Assembly (NCBI RefSeq): GCF_006716305.1
Contig: NZ_VFOU01000003.1
Span: 248,001-312,000 of the forward strand
Reading direction: 5' to 3'
Length of the DNA: 64,000 bases
From: Enteractinococcus coprophilus
Lineage (GTDB): Bacteria; Actinomycetota; Actinomycetes; Actinomycetales; Micrococcaceae
The stretch's first letter is position 1, and each line of letters begins with the position of its first letter. The notes beneath the pieces were generated by a model that saw only the letters and a program-made list of their open reading frames with translations, had not been told where the DNA came from and ran no database searches. A program made the translations under genes and the position numbers. This document shows positions 23,817 to 33,086 of the stretch, piece by piece.

Positions 23817-23952
23817 ACAAAACCTGTTCAGATCGCATCGATCAAACCAGGACCAGACGGAAAATCCGGTCCCCTGGCATCGCTGTGATCACTACCCACG
23901 GAGGTAGGAGCGCCACAGCAACCATTTACAACAAATGGCATCAAACAAACTT

Positions 23953-23977
23953 GGCACACTATTGAGTTCTCAAACAA
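23953..23977 (-). promoter_or_regulatory. Conserved boxA-like element in the rRNA leader
   Basis: On the minus strand this reads TTGTTTGAGAACTCAATAG followed by TGTGCC, the familiar actinobacterial rRNA leader sequence associated with antitermination. It lies about 140 bases before 16S. Confidence 0.6.
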
Positions 23978-24181
23978 CCACACCCATCCAGCCAACACAC
24001 CCCCACACGGGACACGCCAACCAAACAGGCCAACCAACGATCCACAACCAAACCATCATGAACCACACCAAACCGGCGCAGAACACAACACTAAAGAAGA
24101 TTGAACTTCATGTCAAATCGACTTATCTTGGAAGTAAACCCTCCGCCACCAGGAGCTAAGCGCTCTGGGCAACAGAAGAAC

Positions 24182-24212
24182 ACTCTATCAGACTCACTGA
24201 CTTGAATGTCAA
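24182..24212 (-). promoter_or_regulatory. rRNA operon promoter, proximal
   Basis: A perfect -35 TTGACA (24212-24207) lies 17 bases from GATAGA (24189-24184), or 19 bases from TAGAGT, on the minus strand, about 370 bases upstream of 16S. Confidence 0.65.
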
Positions 24213-24367
24213 TTCCAAGCGAGGCGATCTCCGTCACACTCGCCGTTAGGCAACCTCGTGCCGATCAGGCTTTAGCATTCACTCGAAAATGAACGCAACG
24301 TGTCGAGGAGGCTTCGCTGATCTGAACTTGAAGCAACTTCATGTTCGATTTCGAACCGGATCAACAG

Positions 24368-24396
24368 CTTATCACATTGTGATTCGAGCTTGTCAA
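24368..24396 (-). promoter_or_regulatory. rRNA operon promoter, distal
   Basis: A second TTGACA (24396-24391) is 17 bases from GATAAG (24373-24368) on the minus strand. The same spacing and similar -10 as the proximal box support a tandem pair. The stretch from here to 24691 holds AT-rich DNA but no gene. Confidence 0.65.
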
Positions 24397-24691
24397 CTCG
24401 CTTCGACTTGCGGAATCGTCGTATAAATTTTTCTAAAAGAACTTCTGTGTCTCAGCGCTTCCCGTCTCCGGCCTGCCCTGGGCACGAGAGATAACTATAC
24501 ACAGATAAATTCCGAACGCAAAACCGGTTGAACCCCTCGCTCCAGAGTCGTTTTGGGCAAGCCTGTTTCTGGTAAATGCCGTTTAGTCTATGTTTATTGG
24601 ACAACTGGACAGAGTTATGTGATCGAGGTCTCCGCTGAGACTCAAATTATCCAATAATTCGCCTGGATCCATTGTTCACTCGTTAACCAGC

Positions 24692-24725
24692 GCGCGGGTG
24701 AGATCTTGTGAGATCTCACCCGCGC
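24692..24725 (-). terminator. Hairpin after the ABC transporter operon
   Basis: A perfect 15-pair stem (GCGCGGGTGAGATCT and its complement) with a four-base loop, 16 bases after the ATPase stop on the minus strand. No T run follows. Confidence 0.75.
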
Positions 24726-24740
24726 TATGGAATGTTCTGA

Positions 24741-25532
24741 TTACTGCAGCAGTGTTCTATCAGAAACTGCTGCATCCTTGATATTGGAGAATTGCGCAAG
24801 AAGGTCTTCTACGGACATCGACGCTTTGGCTTCACCCGAGACATCGAGGATGATGTCGCCTTCGTGCATCATGATCAGTCGGTTGCCTACCTCAAGCGCC
24901 TGGCTCATATTGTGCGTCACCATGAGCGTGGTTAGATTCTTTTCGGCAACCACCTTTTCTGTCAGGTGGGTGACCAGACGAGCGCGTTCTGGGTCAAGTG
25001 CCGCTGTATGTTCGTCAAGCAGTAGGATTTTTGGTTCAGAGAATGTTGCCATAAGCAGCGACAGTGCCTGGCGCTGCCCCCCGGATAACAATCCGACTTT
25101 TGCGCTCAAGCGTTTTTCTAATCCAAGTTCCAGGACTTCAAGCGCTGCTGCAAAACGCTGGCGCTTCGCTTTCGTAATACCGAAACTCAGTCCGCGAGAG
25201 AGTCCACGGCGTTCTGCCAATGCCATGTTTTGTTCGATTGTGAGATCTGGCGAGGTGCCGGCCATTGGATCTTGGAATACTCGTCCCACGTATTTAGCAC
25301 GTTTGAAGTCTTTCATACGGGTGACATTTCGACCGGCAATCTCGACGATTCCAGTATCAGGAGAGACCTTCCCGGCAATGGTGTTGAGTACCGTGGATTT
25401 GCCTGCCCCGTTCGATCCGATAACAGTCACGAAATCGCCGTCATCTAGGTCGAGGTTAATGTCCGATAGCGCCACACGCTCGTTAATCGAGTTCGGAAAG
25501 AACGTTTTGTTAATATTCCTAAGCTTGAGCAT
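24741..25532 (-). CDS. ABC transporter ATP-binding protein (TrpXYZ-type)
   Basis: A 263-residue ATPase powering the adjacent permease. Walker A is GSNGAGKST at about 39, the signature LSGGQRQALSLL at about 148, Walker B ILLLDEHTAALDP with Glu replaced at the usual LLDEPT by LLDEHT, which is typical of this subfamily. The ATG at 25532 has AGGAGG upstream and its gene overlaps the permease end by 14 bases, so the subunits are translated together. The C-terminal 25 residues are an extension. The system is likely for tryptophan or another amino acid or aromatic compound. Confidence 0.9.
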   Translation of the reverse strand: MLKLRNINKTFFPNSINERVALSDINLDLDDGDFVTVIGSNGAGKSTVLNTIAGKVSPDTGIVEIAGRNVTRMKDFKRAKYVGRVFQDPMAGTSPDLTIEQNMALAERRGLSRGLSFGITKAKRQRFAAALEVLELGLEKRLSAKVGLLSGGQRQALSLLMATFSEPKILLLDEHTAALDPERARLVTHLTEKVVAEKNLTTLMVTHNMSQALEVGNRLIMMHEGDIILDVSGEAKASMSVEDLLAQFSNIKDAAVSDRTLLQ

Positions 25533-26496
25533 TGGTGGCCTCCTGAAGCGCTGGTTGGGTCTCGGGCGTTTGTTTCGATTTTGCCCTTGTCCTCACACGC
25601 CATTTCGGTATGAGCAGTGCCAAAACCACGATAATGGCCGAGATTAGGCGCATATCGTTCGGGTGGAAACCAATGGCTAGTGCACCTTGGACCGCCGCAC
25701 GGTAGATAATAGAACCAAAAATAACCGCCGTAGTCGCTAGGAGCACTTCTCGGTTACGCGTACCGAAGATCAGGCGTCCGGCCGCGGTGTCAGCAAAACG
25801 TGTCACGTAGCGGTTTTGGAATATGGCTTGCCCCAAGATGACCGAGGCTAAGCCAACCAGAATCAAGCCGATACCCATCGAGATATCGGCAGAACCCTGC
25901 TTCTGGGCAATGAAGGCCCCAGCCAACCCGACCAGCCCGTTCGACACGGCTAGTCCTACGATTTTCATGGCGTCAGTGGAGACCCCAAAAGAGCGGACCA
26001 TCTCTTCGTTGTCACCGGTGGCCTGCAGACCGAGACCCATATCGGTTCCCAGGAACCAGTCCAACAGGAATTTGAAGGCCAAAATGATCACGGCGAGAAC
26101 CAGGATCAACACCCAACCAGTAATACCGTTGGAGTTGAACCATGAATAGATCGTGTCATGTCCAAGCAATGGGACGTTTGCGCGGTTGCCCATAATGCGC
26201 AAGTTGATCGAATACAGCGCCAGCATCGTTAAGATGCCCGCAAGAAGGGGATTGATTCCGCCTTTTGCGTGTAAGAGGCCGGTGACGATACCTGCCAGAG
26301 CGCCGGCGATGAAAGCTGCCACGAGCGCCAATACGGGATTCAAGTCGTAGTTGACCATCAAGATAGCCGCCGTCGCCGCACCCGTAGTGAATGACTGGTC
26401 AACCGTCAGGTCGGGAAAATTCAGAATGCGGAAGGTCAAATACACGCCAAGGGCCATGATGGCATATATAAGACCGAGTTCTAATGTCACGGTCAT
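25519..26496 (-). CDS. ABC transporter permease (BPD_transp_2 family)
   Basis: A 325-residue membrane subunit with about eight to nine hydrophobic segments and the family motif FRILNFPDLTVDQSFTTGAA near the start, shared with branched-chain-type and TrpY-like permeases. The C-terminal tail is basic and cytoplasmic. The putative ribosome site AAAGG is unusually far (about 15 bases) from the ATG at 26496; a GTG two codons later is farther still. The hairpin upstream separates it from the binding-protein gene. Confidence 0.88.
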   Translation of the reverse strand: MTVTLELGLIYAIMALGVYLTFRILNFPDLTVDQSFTTGAATAAILMVNYDLNPVLALVAAFIAGALAGIVTGLLHAKGGINPLLAGILTMLALYSINLRIMGNRANVPLLGHDTIYSWFNSNGITGWVLILVLAVIILAFKFLLDWFLGTDMGLGLQATGDNEEMVRSFGVSTDAMKIVGLAVSNGLVGLAGAFIAQKQGSADISMGIGLILVGLASVILGQAIFQNRYVTRFADTAAGRLIFGTRNREVLLATTAVIFGSIIYRAAVQGALAIGFHPNDMRLISAIIVVLALLIPKWRVRTRAKSKQTPETQPALQEATNAQA

Positions 26497-26527
26497 AGCA
26501 GTCTGAGACTACCTTTCATCAAGGGTG

Positions 26528-26571
26528 ATAAACGGGCCCGGGCAGTCAAGTAGTCGCCCAGGCCCGTTTAT
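26528..26571 (-). terminator. Hairpin between binding-protein and permease genes
   Basis: ATAAACGGGCC (26528-26538) pairs with GGCCCGTTTAT (26561-26571). The minus strand lacks a T run after it, so it more likely stabilises the upstream binding-protein message or partly terminates, giving more binding protein than permease, as in many ABC operons. Confidence 0.65.
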
Positions 26572-26601
26572 ATTTTTGCAGGTTATTGGATGCAGTGCGA
26601 G

Positions 26602-27669
26602 TTATTCGGCAGATTCCTCTGTCTCAGATTCTTGATCTGCGGGACTCGCGCTGTCGTTAGCACCGTCTTCACCTGTCAAGTTCGCCCCCTCGAGGAGATC
26701 CTGTGGGATCTCTACGCCCATTTGTTCTGCGGCTTCCAGGTTGAAGGTGTATTCCAAAGCGGCCTCGTCAGCACGTTCAGGCGGCGTGTCAGCCAGTTCC
26801 TTCTCACCAGTAACCAAAGCCAAGATCATCTCACCGGCTTGACGGCCATGTTCGTAGTAATTCAGGCCGTAAGTCCCCACGGTGCCACGTTCTACCGAAT
26901 CTGATTCGGCCGCAAAAACGGGAACCTGATTGTCGATACCGTAGGAGATCACGGTTTCTAATCCGGAGACCACAGTGTTATCAGTCGGTACGTAGATAGC
27001 GTCGACGTTGCTGAAGGATTCGACGCCCTGTGCAACCTCAGACGTATTCGTGACAGCCACTTCCTGAATCTCAACTCCAAGATCCTCTGCTGCAGCTTTG
27101 GCTGCATCGACCTGTACTACGGAGTTGGATTCGGCCGAAGAGTAGGGAATCCCGATAACTTCGACGTCACCCACGACATCAAGGATCAATTGAAGCTGCT
27201 GGTCAACCGGGTTCATATCTGAAACGCCGGTGATATTGTCGCCCGGAGTCTCCCAATCGGGTACCAGTTGGGCATCCACGGGGTCGGTCACCGCGGAAAA
27301 GACGATCGGAGTGTCGCTGATGGTGGTTGCTGCGGCAATGGCAACTGGGGTTGCTATGGGAGCTACCGCATCCAGATTGGTGTCCCCCGCGAAGCCGCCC
27401 ACGATGTTGTTCATGGTGGCTTGGTCCGCCTGAGCATTTTGCTCTTCGATTTCGAAGTTGTGTTCAGATTCCTCCAGGACATCTTTGATGCCCTGAGCGG
27501 TCGCGTCTAGCGATGGGTGGGAGACATACTGGGCGATACCGATTTGGTAAGTTTCGCCTTCTGCTCCTCCCTCGTCGTTACCTCCGCCATTATCGGACCC
27601 GCACGCGGTGAGCAGCAGGCCCATGGTCGCAGCGGTTGCTGCTGTTTTCAATAGGGTAGATTTTTTCAT
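26602..27669 (-). CDS. ABC transporter substrate-binding lipoprotein (ABC_sub_bind, TrpX-type)
   Basis: A 355-residue lipoprotein that captures the substrate outside the cell. The signal peptide MKKSTLLKTAATAATMGLL ends in the lipobox LTAC with the Cys at about residue 23. The mature domain shows the ABC_sub_bind pattern (IGIAQYVSHPSLDATAQGIK and DAIYVPTDNTVVSGLETVI); relatives bind tryptophan or tyrosine. The C-terminal tail is acidic and disordered. The ATG at 27669 has GAGTAGGA directly upstream; an earlier ATG would spoil the signal peptide. First gene of the operon. Confidence 0.88.
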   Translation of the reverse strand: MKKSTLLKTAATAATMGLLLTACGSDNGGGNDEGGAEGETYQIGIAQYVSHPSLDATAQGIKDVLEESEHNFEIEEQNAQADQATMNNIVGGFAGDTNLDAVAPIATPVAIAAATTISDTPIVFSAVTDPVDAQLVPDWETPGDNITGVSDMNPVDQQLQLILDVVGDVEVIGIPYSSAESNSVVQVDAAKAAAEDLGVEIQEVAVTNTSEVAQGVESFSNVDAIYVPTDNTVVSGLETVISYGIDNQVPVFAAESDSVERGTVGTYGLNYYEHGRQAGEMILALVTGEKELADTPPERADEAALEYTFNLEAAEQMGVEIPQDLLEGANLTGEDGANDSASPADQESETEESAE

Positions 27670-27731
27670 TCCTACTCCAGCTCTGTACTGATGTGAGTGA
27701 TGGATTGTGTCGCACGCCACATGGGCGTATC

Positions 27732-28661
27732 TCAGTCAATCTTAGCCCGAAGTCGGGCAATTTCGTACAGGGTAATTCCTGCTGCTAATGATGCGTTGAG
27801 TGATTCCAGTTCAGAAGCAATAGGAATTGACACGATCTGGTCGACGTTTTCGGAAACTAATCGGGATAATCCGGTGCCTTCGGAACCGACGACAACACAC
27901 AGTGGTTCGGTCGCCAACGGCAGACCGGGTAAGGACTGATCGCCGTCACCATCTAAACCAATGGTAAACATGCCGGCTTTTTTATATTCGACCAGGGCGT
28001 TATTGAGATTACTCACTTGCCCCACCGGAACGCGAGCTGCGGCTCCGGCCGAGGTTTTCCATACGGTGGAGGTGACCCCAACCGAACGGCGCGAAGGAAT
28101 AATGACCGCATCTGCCTTGAATGCTGACGCAGAACGCAAGATCGCACCCAGGTTATGGGGGTCGGTGATCGAGTCCAGGGCAACTACCAGCGGTGGGTTG
28201 TGCCGGTACCCCTTATCCCAGTCGTCCATCAGTTCGACGACGAGATCAATACCGTTTTCGTATTCATACGGTGGCACTTGCAGTGCAATGCCTTGGTGGC
28301 GGGCGTTATCGGTGATGCGGGCCAGCTGCGCTTCGGTGGCTTCAAGTACCGGGATGCCACGGTCAGCTGCCAGGCGGACAGATTTGCGAATCCGGTCATC
28401 CATTTCGACCCCGGCGGCAACATAAAGCGTGCTGGCTGGTACCTCGGCTTCCAGTGCCTCGACCACCGGATTGCGGCCAGCGACCGCATCGGTGGTGCGC
28501 TCTGATTTTTTCTTCGGTGCCGGGGGACGGTAGCTTTTATGCCACGTCCGATCGGAGGCTTTGGGCATTGGCCCGCGACCTTCCAATTTGCGGCGTCCTT
28601 GACCGCCTGAACCTTTGGTTGGGCCCTTCTTGCGTGAAGAGCCACCGCGACGAGTACTCAT
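27732..28661 (-). CDS. rlmB: 23S rRNA (guanosine-2'-O-)-methyltransferase, TrmH/RlmB family
   Basis: A 309-residue SPOUT methyltransferase that methylates a ribosomal guanosine (2251 in E. coli numbering). The first 60 residues are a basic Gly/Lys/Arg tail typical of actinobacterial members. The knot domain has SITDPHNLGAILRSA, then VVGSEGTGLSRLV and SIPIASELESLNASLAAGI, the three SPOUT motifs with the conserved Asn and Glu. The ATG at 28661 has AAAGGA upstream. It directly follows cysS, the usual actinobacterial order. Confidence 0.93.
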   Translation of the reverse strand: MSTRRGGSSRKKGPTKGSGGQGRRKLEGRGPMPKASDRTWHKSYRPPAPKKKSERTTDAVAGRNPVVEALEAEVPASTLYVAAGVEMDDRIRKSVRLAADRGIPVLEATEAQLARITDNARHQGIALQVPPYEYENGIDLVVELMDDWDKGYRHNPPLVVALDSITDPHNLGAILRSASAFKADAVIIPSRRSVGVTSTVWKTSAGAAARVPVGQVSNLNNALVEYKKAGMFTIGLDGDGDQSLPGLPLATEPLCVVVGSEGTGLSRLVSENVDQIVSIPIASELESLNASLAAGITLYEIARLRAKID

Positions 28662-28687
28662 CTGCTCGTCCTTTCTGCTGTGAAAAC

Positions 28688-30136
28688 TTATGCTTTGGGT
28701 TCTGTAATCGACCAGGTGACGCCGTCGGCCGCATCTTCGACGACGACGCCCGCTGCCGCGAGCTGATCTCTGATGGCATCAGCGGTGGCCCAATCGCGTC
28801 GTTGTCGAGCTTGGGCTCGCGCTGCGATCTGGGCGTCGACCAGAGCTTCAAGCGCCCGGTGGGCTGCTGAGCCGGTGTCGTCTCCCTCTGCGGCTGAGTT
28901 CAATCCCAGAACTTCGACCATGGTGTTGACCTGACTGAGGTAGGTCATGACGGCTTCGCTATCGCCGGCATCAAGCGCTGAATTCCCCGCCCGCACGGTT
29001 GCGTGGAGCACGGCCAATGCTTCTGGCACATTGAGGTCATCTTCCATGGCACGAGAAAACTGTTCTGGCACAGTGTCCAAGCCGACCGGGGTGGAAGACA
29101 GTGCGGCGGCACGGGCCTGAAACATTTCAATCCGCTCTAACGCACTTTGGGCTTCTTCAAGCGCTGCGGGATGGTAGTCAAGTTGCGAACGGTAATGCGC
29201 TTGGCCCAAGAAATACCGGACGGCACCGGCCCGGGCCATAGACAACATCTCTTCCGGGGACACCGTGTTGCCGACTGATTTGGACATCTTTTCGCCCTGT
29301 GCGGTGACCAGTCCGTTATGCATCCAGAAGTTCGCGAAGCGATCGCCGGCCGCACTGGATTGGGCGAGCTCATTTTCGTGGTGTGGGAATCGCAGGTCCA
29401 GTCCCCCGCCGTGGATATCGAAATGTCGACCCAAATACTTGGTGGCCATTGCTGAGCATTCAATATGCCAGCCGGGTCGTCCAGCTCCCCAGGGGGCTTG
29501 CCAGGAGGCGCCCGCCGGATCTGACTCCTGGGTGGATTTCCATAGGGTAAAGTCGCGCGGGTCTTTTTTACCGCGAGTCGGCGCATCTTCGGCGTCTTGC
29601 ATATTGTCTGCCGACTGGTGGGTCAAAGCCCCGTAGGCTGGCCAGGATTTCACATCGAAATACACATCAGCCGAACCATCTAGCGCCTGGTAGGCGTGTC
29701 CGGCGTCGATGAGTCGTTGGATCAGCTGGATCATTTCGGGGATGTGTCCAGTTGCGCGTGGCTCATACGTGGGACGACGTACCCCGAGGGCCGCATACGC
29801 CGCGGCGAATGCGTTTTCAAAGCGATAGGCCAACGCCCACCACGGCTCAGACGCCGGATAGTCATCGGTAGGCGTGAATTCTGGGTCGAAGGATTCGGCA
29901 GAGCGGGTCAAAATTTTGTCGTCGATATCCGTCACATTGCGCACCAAAGTGACGCGGTATCCGGCGTATTCTAGCCAGCGCGTCAGGATATCGAAGACGA
30001 CCGCTGAGCGAATATGTCCCACGTGCGGTTTACCTTGCACGGTTGCGCCACAGTAGTAAATAGAGACCTCACCATCAACAATTGGAGTGAAGTCCCGGAT
30101 TGCACCGGTGGCGGTATCATAAAATCGTTGTCCCAC
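28688..30136 (-). CDS. cysS: Cysteine--tRNA ligase
   Basis: A 482-residue class I synthetase that charges tRNA-Cys. The HIGH motif appears as [12 protein letters not shown], zinc ligands include YCGATVQ and the [10 protein letters not shown] segment, and KMSKS is EKMSKSVGN. The chosen GTG at 30136 (reading [13 protein letters not shown]) matches family starts; the frame is open for 39 more codons but these look random. The ribosome site is weak. It lies 26 bases before rlmB and probably shares its transcript. Confidence 0.95.
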   Translation of the reverse strand: MGQRFYDTATGAIRDFTPIVDGEVSIYYCGATVQGKPHVGHIRSAVVFDILTRWLEYAGYRVTLVRNVTDIDDKILTRSAESFDPEFTPTDDYPASEPWWALAYRFENAFAAAYAALGVRRPTYEPRATGHIPEMIQLIQRLIDAGHAYQALDGSADVYFDVKSWPAYGALTHQSADNMQDAEDAPTRGKKDPRDFTLWKSTQESDPAGASWQAPWGAGRPGWHIECSAMATKYLGRHFDIHGGGLDLRFPHHENELAQSSAAGDRFANFWMHNGLVTAQGEKMSKSVGNTVSPEEMLSMARAGAVRYFLGQAHYRSQLDYHPAALEEAQSALERIEMFQARAAALSSTPVGLDTVPEQFSRAMEDDLNVPEALAVLHATVRAGNSALDAGDSEAVMTYLSQVNTMVEVLGLNSAAEGDDTGSAAHRALEALVDAQIAARAQARQRRDWATADAIRDQLAAAGVVVEDAADGVTWSITEPKA

Positions 30137-30379
30137 GCTGCCCGATTTTAGCTCAGACCGCTGTCTACAAGGTAATCTGCATCGCGCGCTACTATATGAA
30201 AGGTCACTGCGGAACAATTGTGGGCAACCTGGCTGCGAGATATGTTGTCGCAAAGTGGCCTATATTTAGTCCGATACGATAACCTCAGAACGAAAGCTTC
30301 TTGCTGTGCGGGCGAATTCAACCCGGGGCAAGGTAGAACATCACCTCTAGCGCACCTTATTTTTACGAGGAGAACCATC

Positions 30380-30931
30380 GTGAAGGTCAACAAAACTCGC
30401 CGGAACGTATTTGCCGGCTTGGCATTGGCTGCCATTCTGGGCACTACCGGTTGCTCGGCCATTAACCCGCAGGCAACAACGTTCGAGTATGCACCCTCCG
30501 ACGGGACCCAGACGACTGTCTCTGCCGATGACACCGCCAACAGCGACACCGTGGATTTCTTGAACATCGGCGTCATCACTAATGATGCAAACGATTCCGG
30601 CCGCGTGATGGGCACCATTCACAACAAATCCAGCAAGCGGCAGTCTGTTGAACTCAAGATCAACAACAATAAAGCCTTCGAGTTCTCGTTGGATGCTAAT
30701 GAGCAGCTGATGTTGGAAGAAGAAGACCTCATCCTCGAGTCGGTCGGTACCGAACCGGGCGGTCTGGCAGACGGTGTAGCCACTGCATTTGGCAACTCTA
30801 TTGAGTTCAACGTCTCGGTATTGCCACCAACCCTGGAGGAATATCGTGAGCTCTACCCTGGCGACCTCGATGAACGCGAACAAAGCGAACACCTGTACGA
30901 CTTTCAAGGTCAGTACCACCGTGATGAATAA
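30380..30931 (+). CDS. Putative lipoprotein, unknown function
   Basis: A 183-residue exported protein. The signal peptide RRNVFAGLALAAILG leads to a lipobox-like TTGC with the lipidation Cys at about residue 24. The mature part is an all-beta-looking domain of about 120 residues with an acidic C-terminus (YPGDLDEREQSEHLYDFQG). The GTG at 30380 has GAGGAG upstream; the frame is open about 160 bases earlier but without a ribosome site. Similar small lipoproteins occur next to the regX3 region of other Micrococcales. It ends in a very strong hairpin. Confidence 0.75.
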   Translation: MKVNKTRRNVFAGLALAAILGTTGCSAINPQATTFEYAPSDGTQTTVSADDTANSDTVDFLNIGVITNDANDSGRVMGTIHNKSSKRQSVELKINNNKAFEFSLDANEQLMLEEEDLILESVGTEPGGLADGVATAFGNSIEFNVSVLPPTLEEYRELYPGDLDEREQSEHLYDFQGQYHRDE

Positions 30932-30943
30932 TCCTGAGACTTA

Positions 30944-30983
30944 AAACGTTTGGGGCCGGTCGTGTGACCGGCCCCAAACGTTT
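30944..30983. terminator. Strong bidirectional terminator
   Basis: A perfect 18-pair stem (AAACGTTTGGGGCCGGTC and complement) with a GTGT loop, 13 bases after the lipoprotein stop and about 20 before the regX3 stop on the other strand. The A/T ends supply a short T run in both directions. Confidence 0.9.
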
Positions 30984-31001
30984 AACTACACCCAGGGTGC
31001 C

Positions 31002-31682
31002 TTAAGCTTCGAATTTATAACCGAGACCGCGTACAGTCAGCAGATAGCGAGGCGCCGATGGATCAGGTTCGATCTTCGAGCGCAGACGCTTAATGTGCAC
31101 ATCGAGGGTTTTCGTGTCGCCCACGTAGCCGGGCCCCCAAACCCGGTCAATCAACTGACCGCGGGTCATCACCCGACCGGCATTGCGCAACAGCATTTCC
31201 AGCAGATCAAACTCTTTGAGTGGCATGGTAATTTCGGCGCCATCAACGGACACGACGTGACGCTCGACGTCCATCCGTACCGGGCCGGCAGATACCGTAT
31301 CCGGGATGAGCTCATCAGATTCGGCATTGCGCCGCATGACCGCCCGGATCCGAGCAATAAGCTCGCGCGAAGAATACGGCTTGGTCACGTAATCATCAGC
31401 GCCCAGTTCTAAACCGACGACCTTATCTACCTCGCTATCCTTAGCGGTGAGCATGATGACCGGTACCTGGGATTCCTGGCGAATCTGGCGGATCACATCC
31501 GTACCAGGTTGACCGGGCAACATAAGGTCTAGCAGCACCAGGTCGGCACCATTGCGTTCAAACTCGTCCACGGCTTCCACGCCGTCTTCAACGACGGTAA
31601 CCTCGTATCCTTCCCGTTGTAACAAGTACGACAGCGGATCAGAGATGGACGGTTCGTCTTCAACGACAAGAATCCGAGTCAT
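31002..31682 (-). CDS. regX3: Two-component response regulator RegX3-like
   Basis: A 226-residue OmpR-type regulator. Receiver domain residues 1-115 carry the phospho-acceptor in LVLLDLMLPG, the acidic pair VVEDEPS at the start and the Lys in MLTAKD; the winged helix at about 130-225 includes MTRGQLIDRVWGPGYVGDTKTLDVHIKR split across its DNA-facing helix. In mycobacteria RegX3 controls the phosphate-starvation response. It overlaps the kinase gene by one base. The phoU gene on the far side of senX3 agrees with a phosphate role. Confidence 0.92.
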   Translation of the reverse strand: MTRILVVEDEPSISDPLSYLLQREGYEVTVVEDGVEAVDEFERNGADLVLLDLMLPGQPGTDVIRQIRQESQVPVIMLTAKDSEVDKVVGLELGADDYVTKPYSSRELIARIRAVMRRNAESDELIPDTVSAGPVRMDVERHVVSVDGAEITMPLKEFDLLEMLLRNAGRVMTRGQLIDRVWGPGYVGDTKTLDVHIKRLRSKIEPDPSAPRYLLTVRGLGYKFEA

Positions 31683-32935
31683 CAGTGTTTTCCTTTTCCT
31701 TGAGCAGGGTGTTGTGTTTGAGGACCGTTATTCACAGTCTGGGTATCCGGTTCGGTTCCTTCGGTGGCGGCTTCATGCGCTTCGGGATCCAATGCAGGAA
31801 GACGGATGAGGAAGGTGGAACCCTCATCAACCACCGATTCGACCATGACTTCACCACCGTGATTCGACACGGTGTGTTTGACGATGCTCAGCCCGAGTCC
31901 CGTGCCACCCGTGGAACGGGATCGGGCTGAGTCAACTCGATAAAATCTTTCAAATATGCGTTCGCGATCTTCCTCGGCAATACCGCTGCCCTGATCAGAT
32001 ACCGCAATATGGACGACGTCGTCGTGCTTGGTCACTTCGACCCAGACCGTAGAACCATCGGGTGAATAGGTGACGGCGTTATCAATGAGGTTTCGGATTG
32101 CTGCCATGAGCTGGTCGTGGTCACCGTAAACCGACAGCGGTTCTGGATGGCGGCTGTGAATCGAGATATCGCGAGCAGATGCTTCAGTGCGAACCCGGTC
32201 GATGGCTTCAGAAACCAGCCGGGTAATGTCGAGCGGCTCGGCGGTTTCGACGATGTCGCGTCCCTGGAGTCGAGACAGCGAAATGACGTCTTGCACCAGC
32301 GCAGCGAGGCGCATCGATTCGATCGTCAGGCGGCTGGCAAAGTGGCGTACTGCTTCAGGATCGTCTGCGGCATCCTCGATTGCCTCGGCTAGCAGACTCA
32401 TCGCGCCCACCGGGGTTTTTAATTCATGAGAAACGTTGGCCACAAAATCATGGCGGATGGCTTCGGTGCGGTGCTGTTGGGAACGGTCTTCGGCCATGAT
32501 CACAACGTATTGATCACCAATCGACGCCGCCCTTAGGTGTACCAGCCAGTGGCCTTCTGGTGATGACCCGGCAGGAATTTCAAAACGATAATCATAGAGT
32601 TGTCCTGCGGTACGCACGCGCGTTGTCAGTTCGGCAAGTTGCTTGTGCCCGAGTTGATTGCCCCGAACCAAACCAAAAGCATAAGCAGACGGATTGGCCC
32701 GGACCACGGTGTCGGCGGCGTCGACAATCACATACGCTTGTCCCACAACAGCCAACACATCAAGGGCGCCTTCTGGGATGGACTGTTCGTGATCCGCCAG
32801 TCGTTCAATTCGGGAACGCGACGAAATTCGGAAGGCGACCATGGCACCTACCGTCACAATCACACCGGCCAATCCGAAAAGAACGGCCACAGAAACTAGA
32901 CTATCCACAGTTGTAACAGTACCCATACTTTTCAT
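31682..32935 (-). CDS. senX3: Sensor histidine kinase SenX3-like
   Basis: A kinase of about 417 residues. A membrane segment lies near the N-terminus (SVAVLFGLAGVIVTVGAMVA), followed by a PAS-like region (about 60-165), the H box HDFVANVSHELKTPVGA with the phospho-His, and the ATPase with NLIDNAVTYSP, DQGSGIAEEDRERIF and GGTGLGLSIVKH. Of several possible ATGs none has a good ribosome site; 32935 (MKSMGTVTT) is given, 32926 or 32959 are possible. Only one clear membrane helix is seen, where mycobacterial SenX3 has two. It is transcribed away from phoU. Confidence 0.9.
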   Translation of the reverse strand: MKSMGTVTTVDSLVSVAVLFGLAGVIVTVGAMVAFRISSRSRIERLADHEQSIPEGALDVLAVVGQAYVIVDAADTVVRANPSAYAFGLVRGNQLGHKQLAELTTRVRTAGQLYDYRFEIPAGSSPEGHWLVHLRAASIGDQYVVIMAEDRSQQHRTEAIRHDFVANVSHELKTPVGAMSLLAEAIEDAADDPEAVRHFASRLTIESMRLAALVQDVISLSRLQGRDIVETAEPLDITRLVSEAIDRVRTEASARDISIHSRHPEPLSVYGDHDQLMAAIRNLIDNAVTYSPDGSTVWVEVTKHDDVVHIAVSDQGSGIAEEDRERIFERFYRVDSARSRSTGGTGLGLSIVKHTVSNHGGEVMVESVVDEGSTFLIRLPALDPEAHEAATEGTEPDTQTVNNGPQTQHPAQGKGKH

Positions 32936-33086
32936 AGCCCAGTGCCCCAATTTCGTCATTGGGGCCCTAATACACGTATTTGTCTGGCAGAATTCACCGC
33001 TCGTTTACCTTGTTTAGAGACAGTGGACAGCGTTGGGCAGGTATATTGGCTTGCAATCACTGAACGTATCTACAAGGACTCATCAC

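Noticed and set aside
24727-25647. 306-codon open frame opposite the ABC ATPase
   Set aside because: Shadow of the ATPase gene, Ser-rich with no family pattern.
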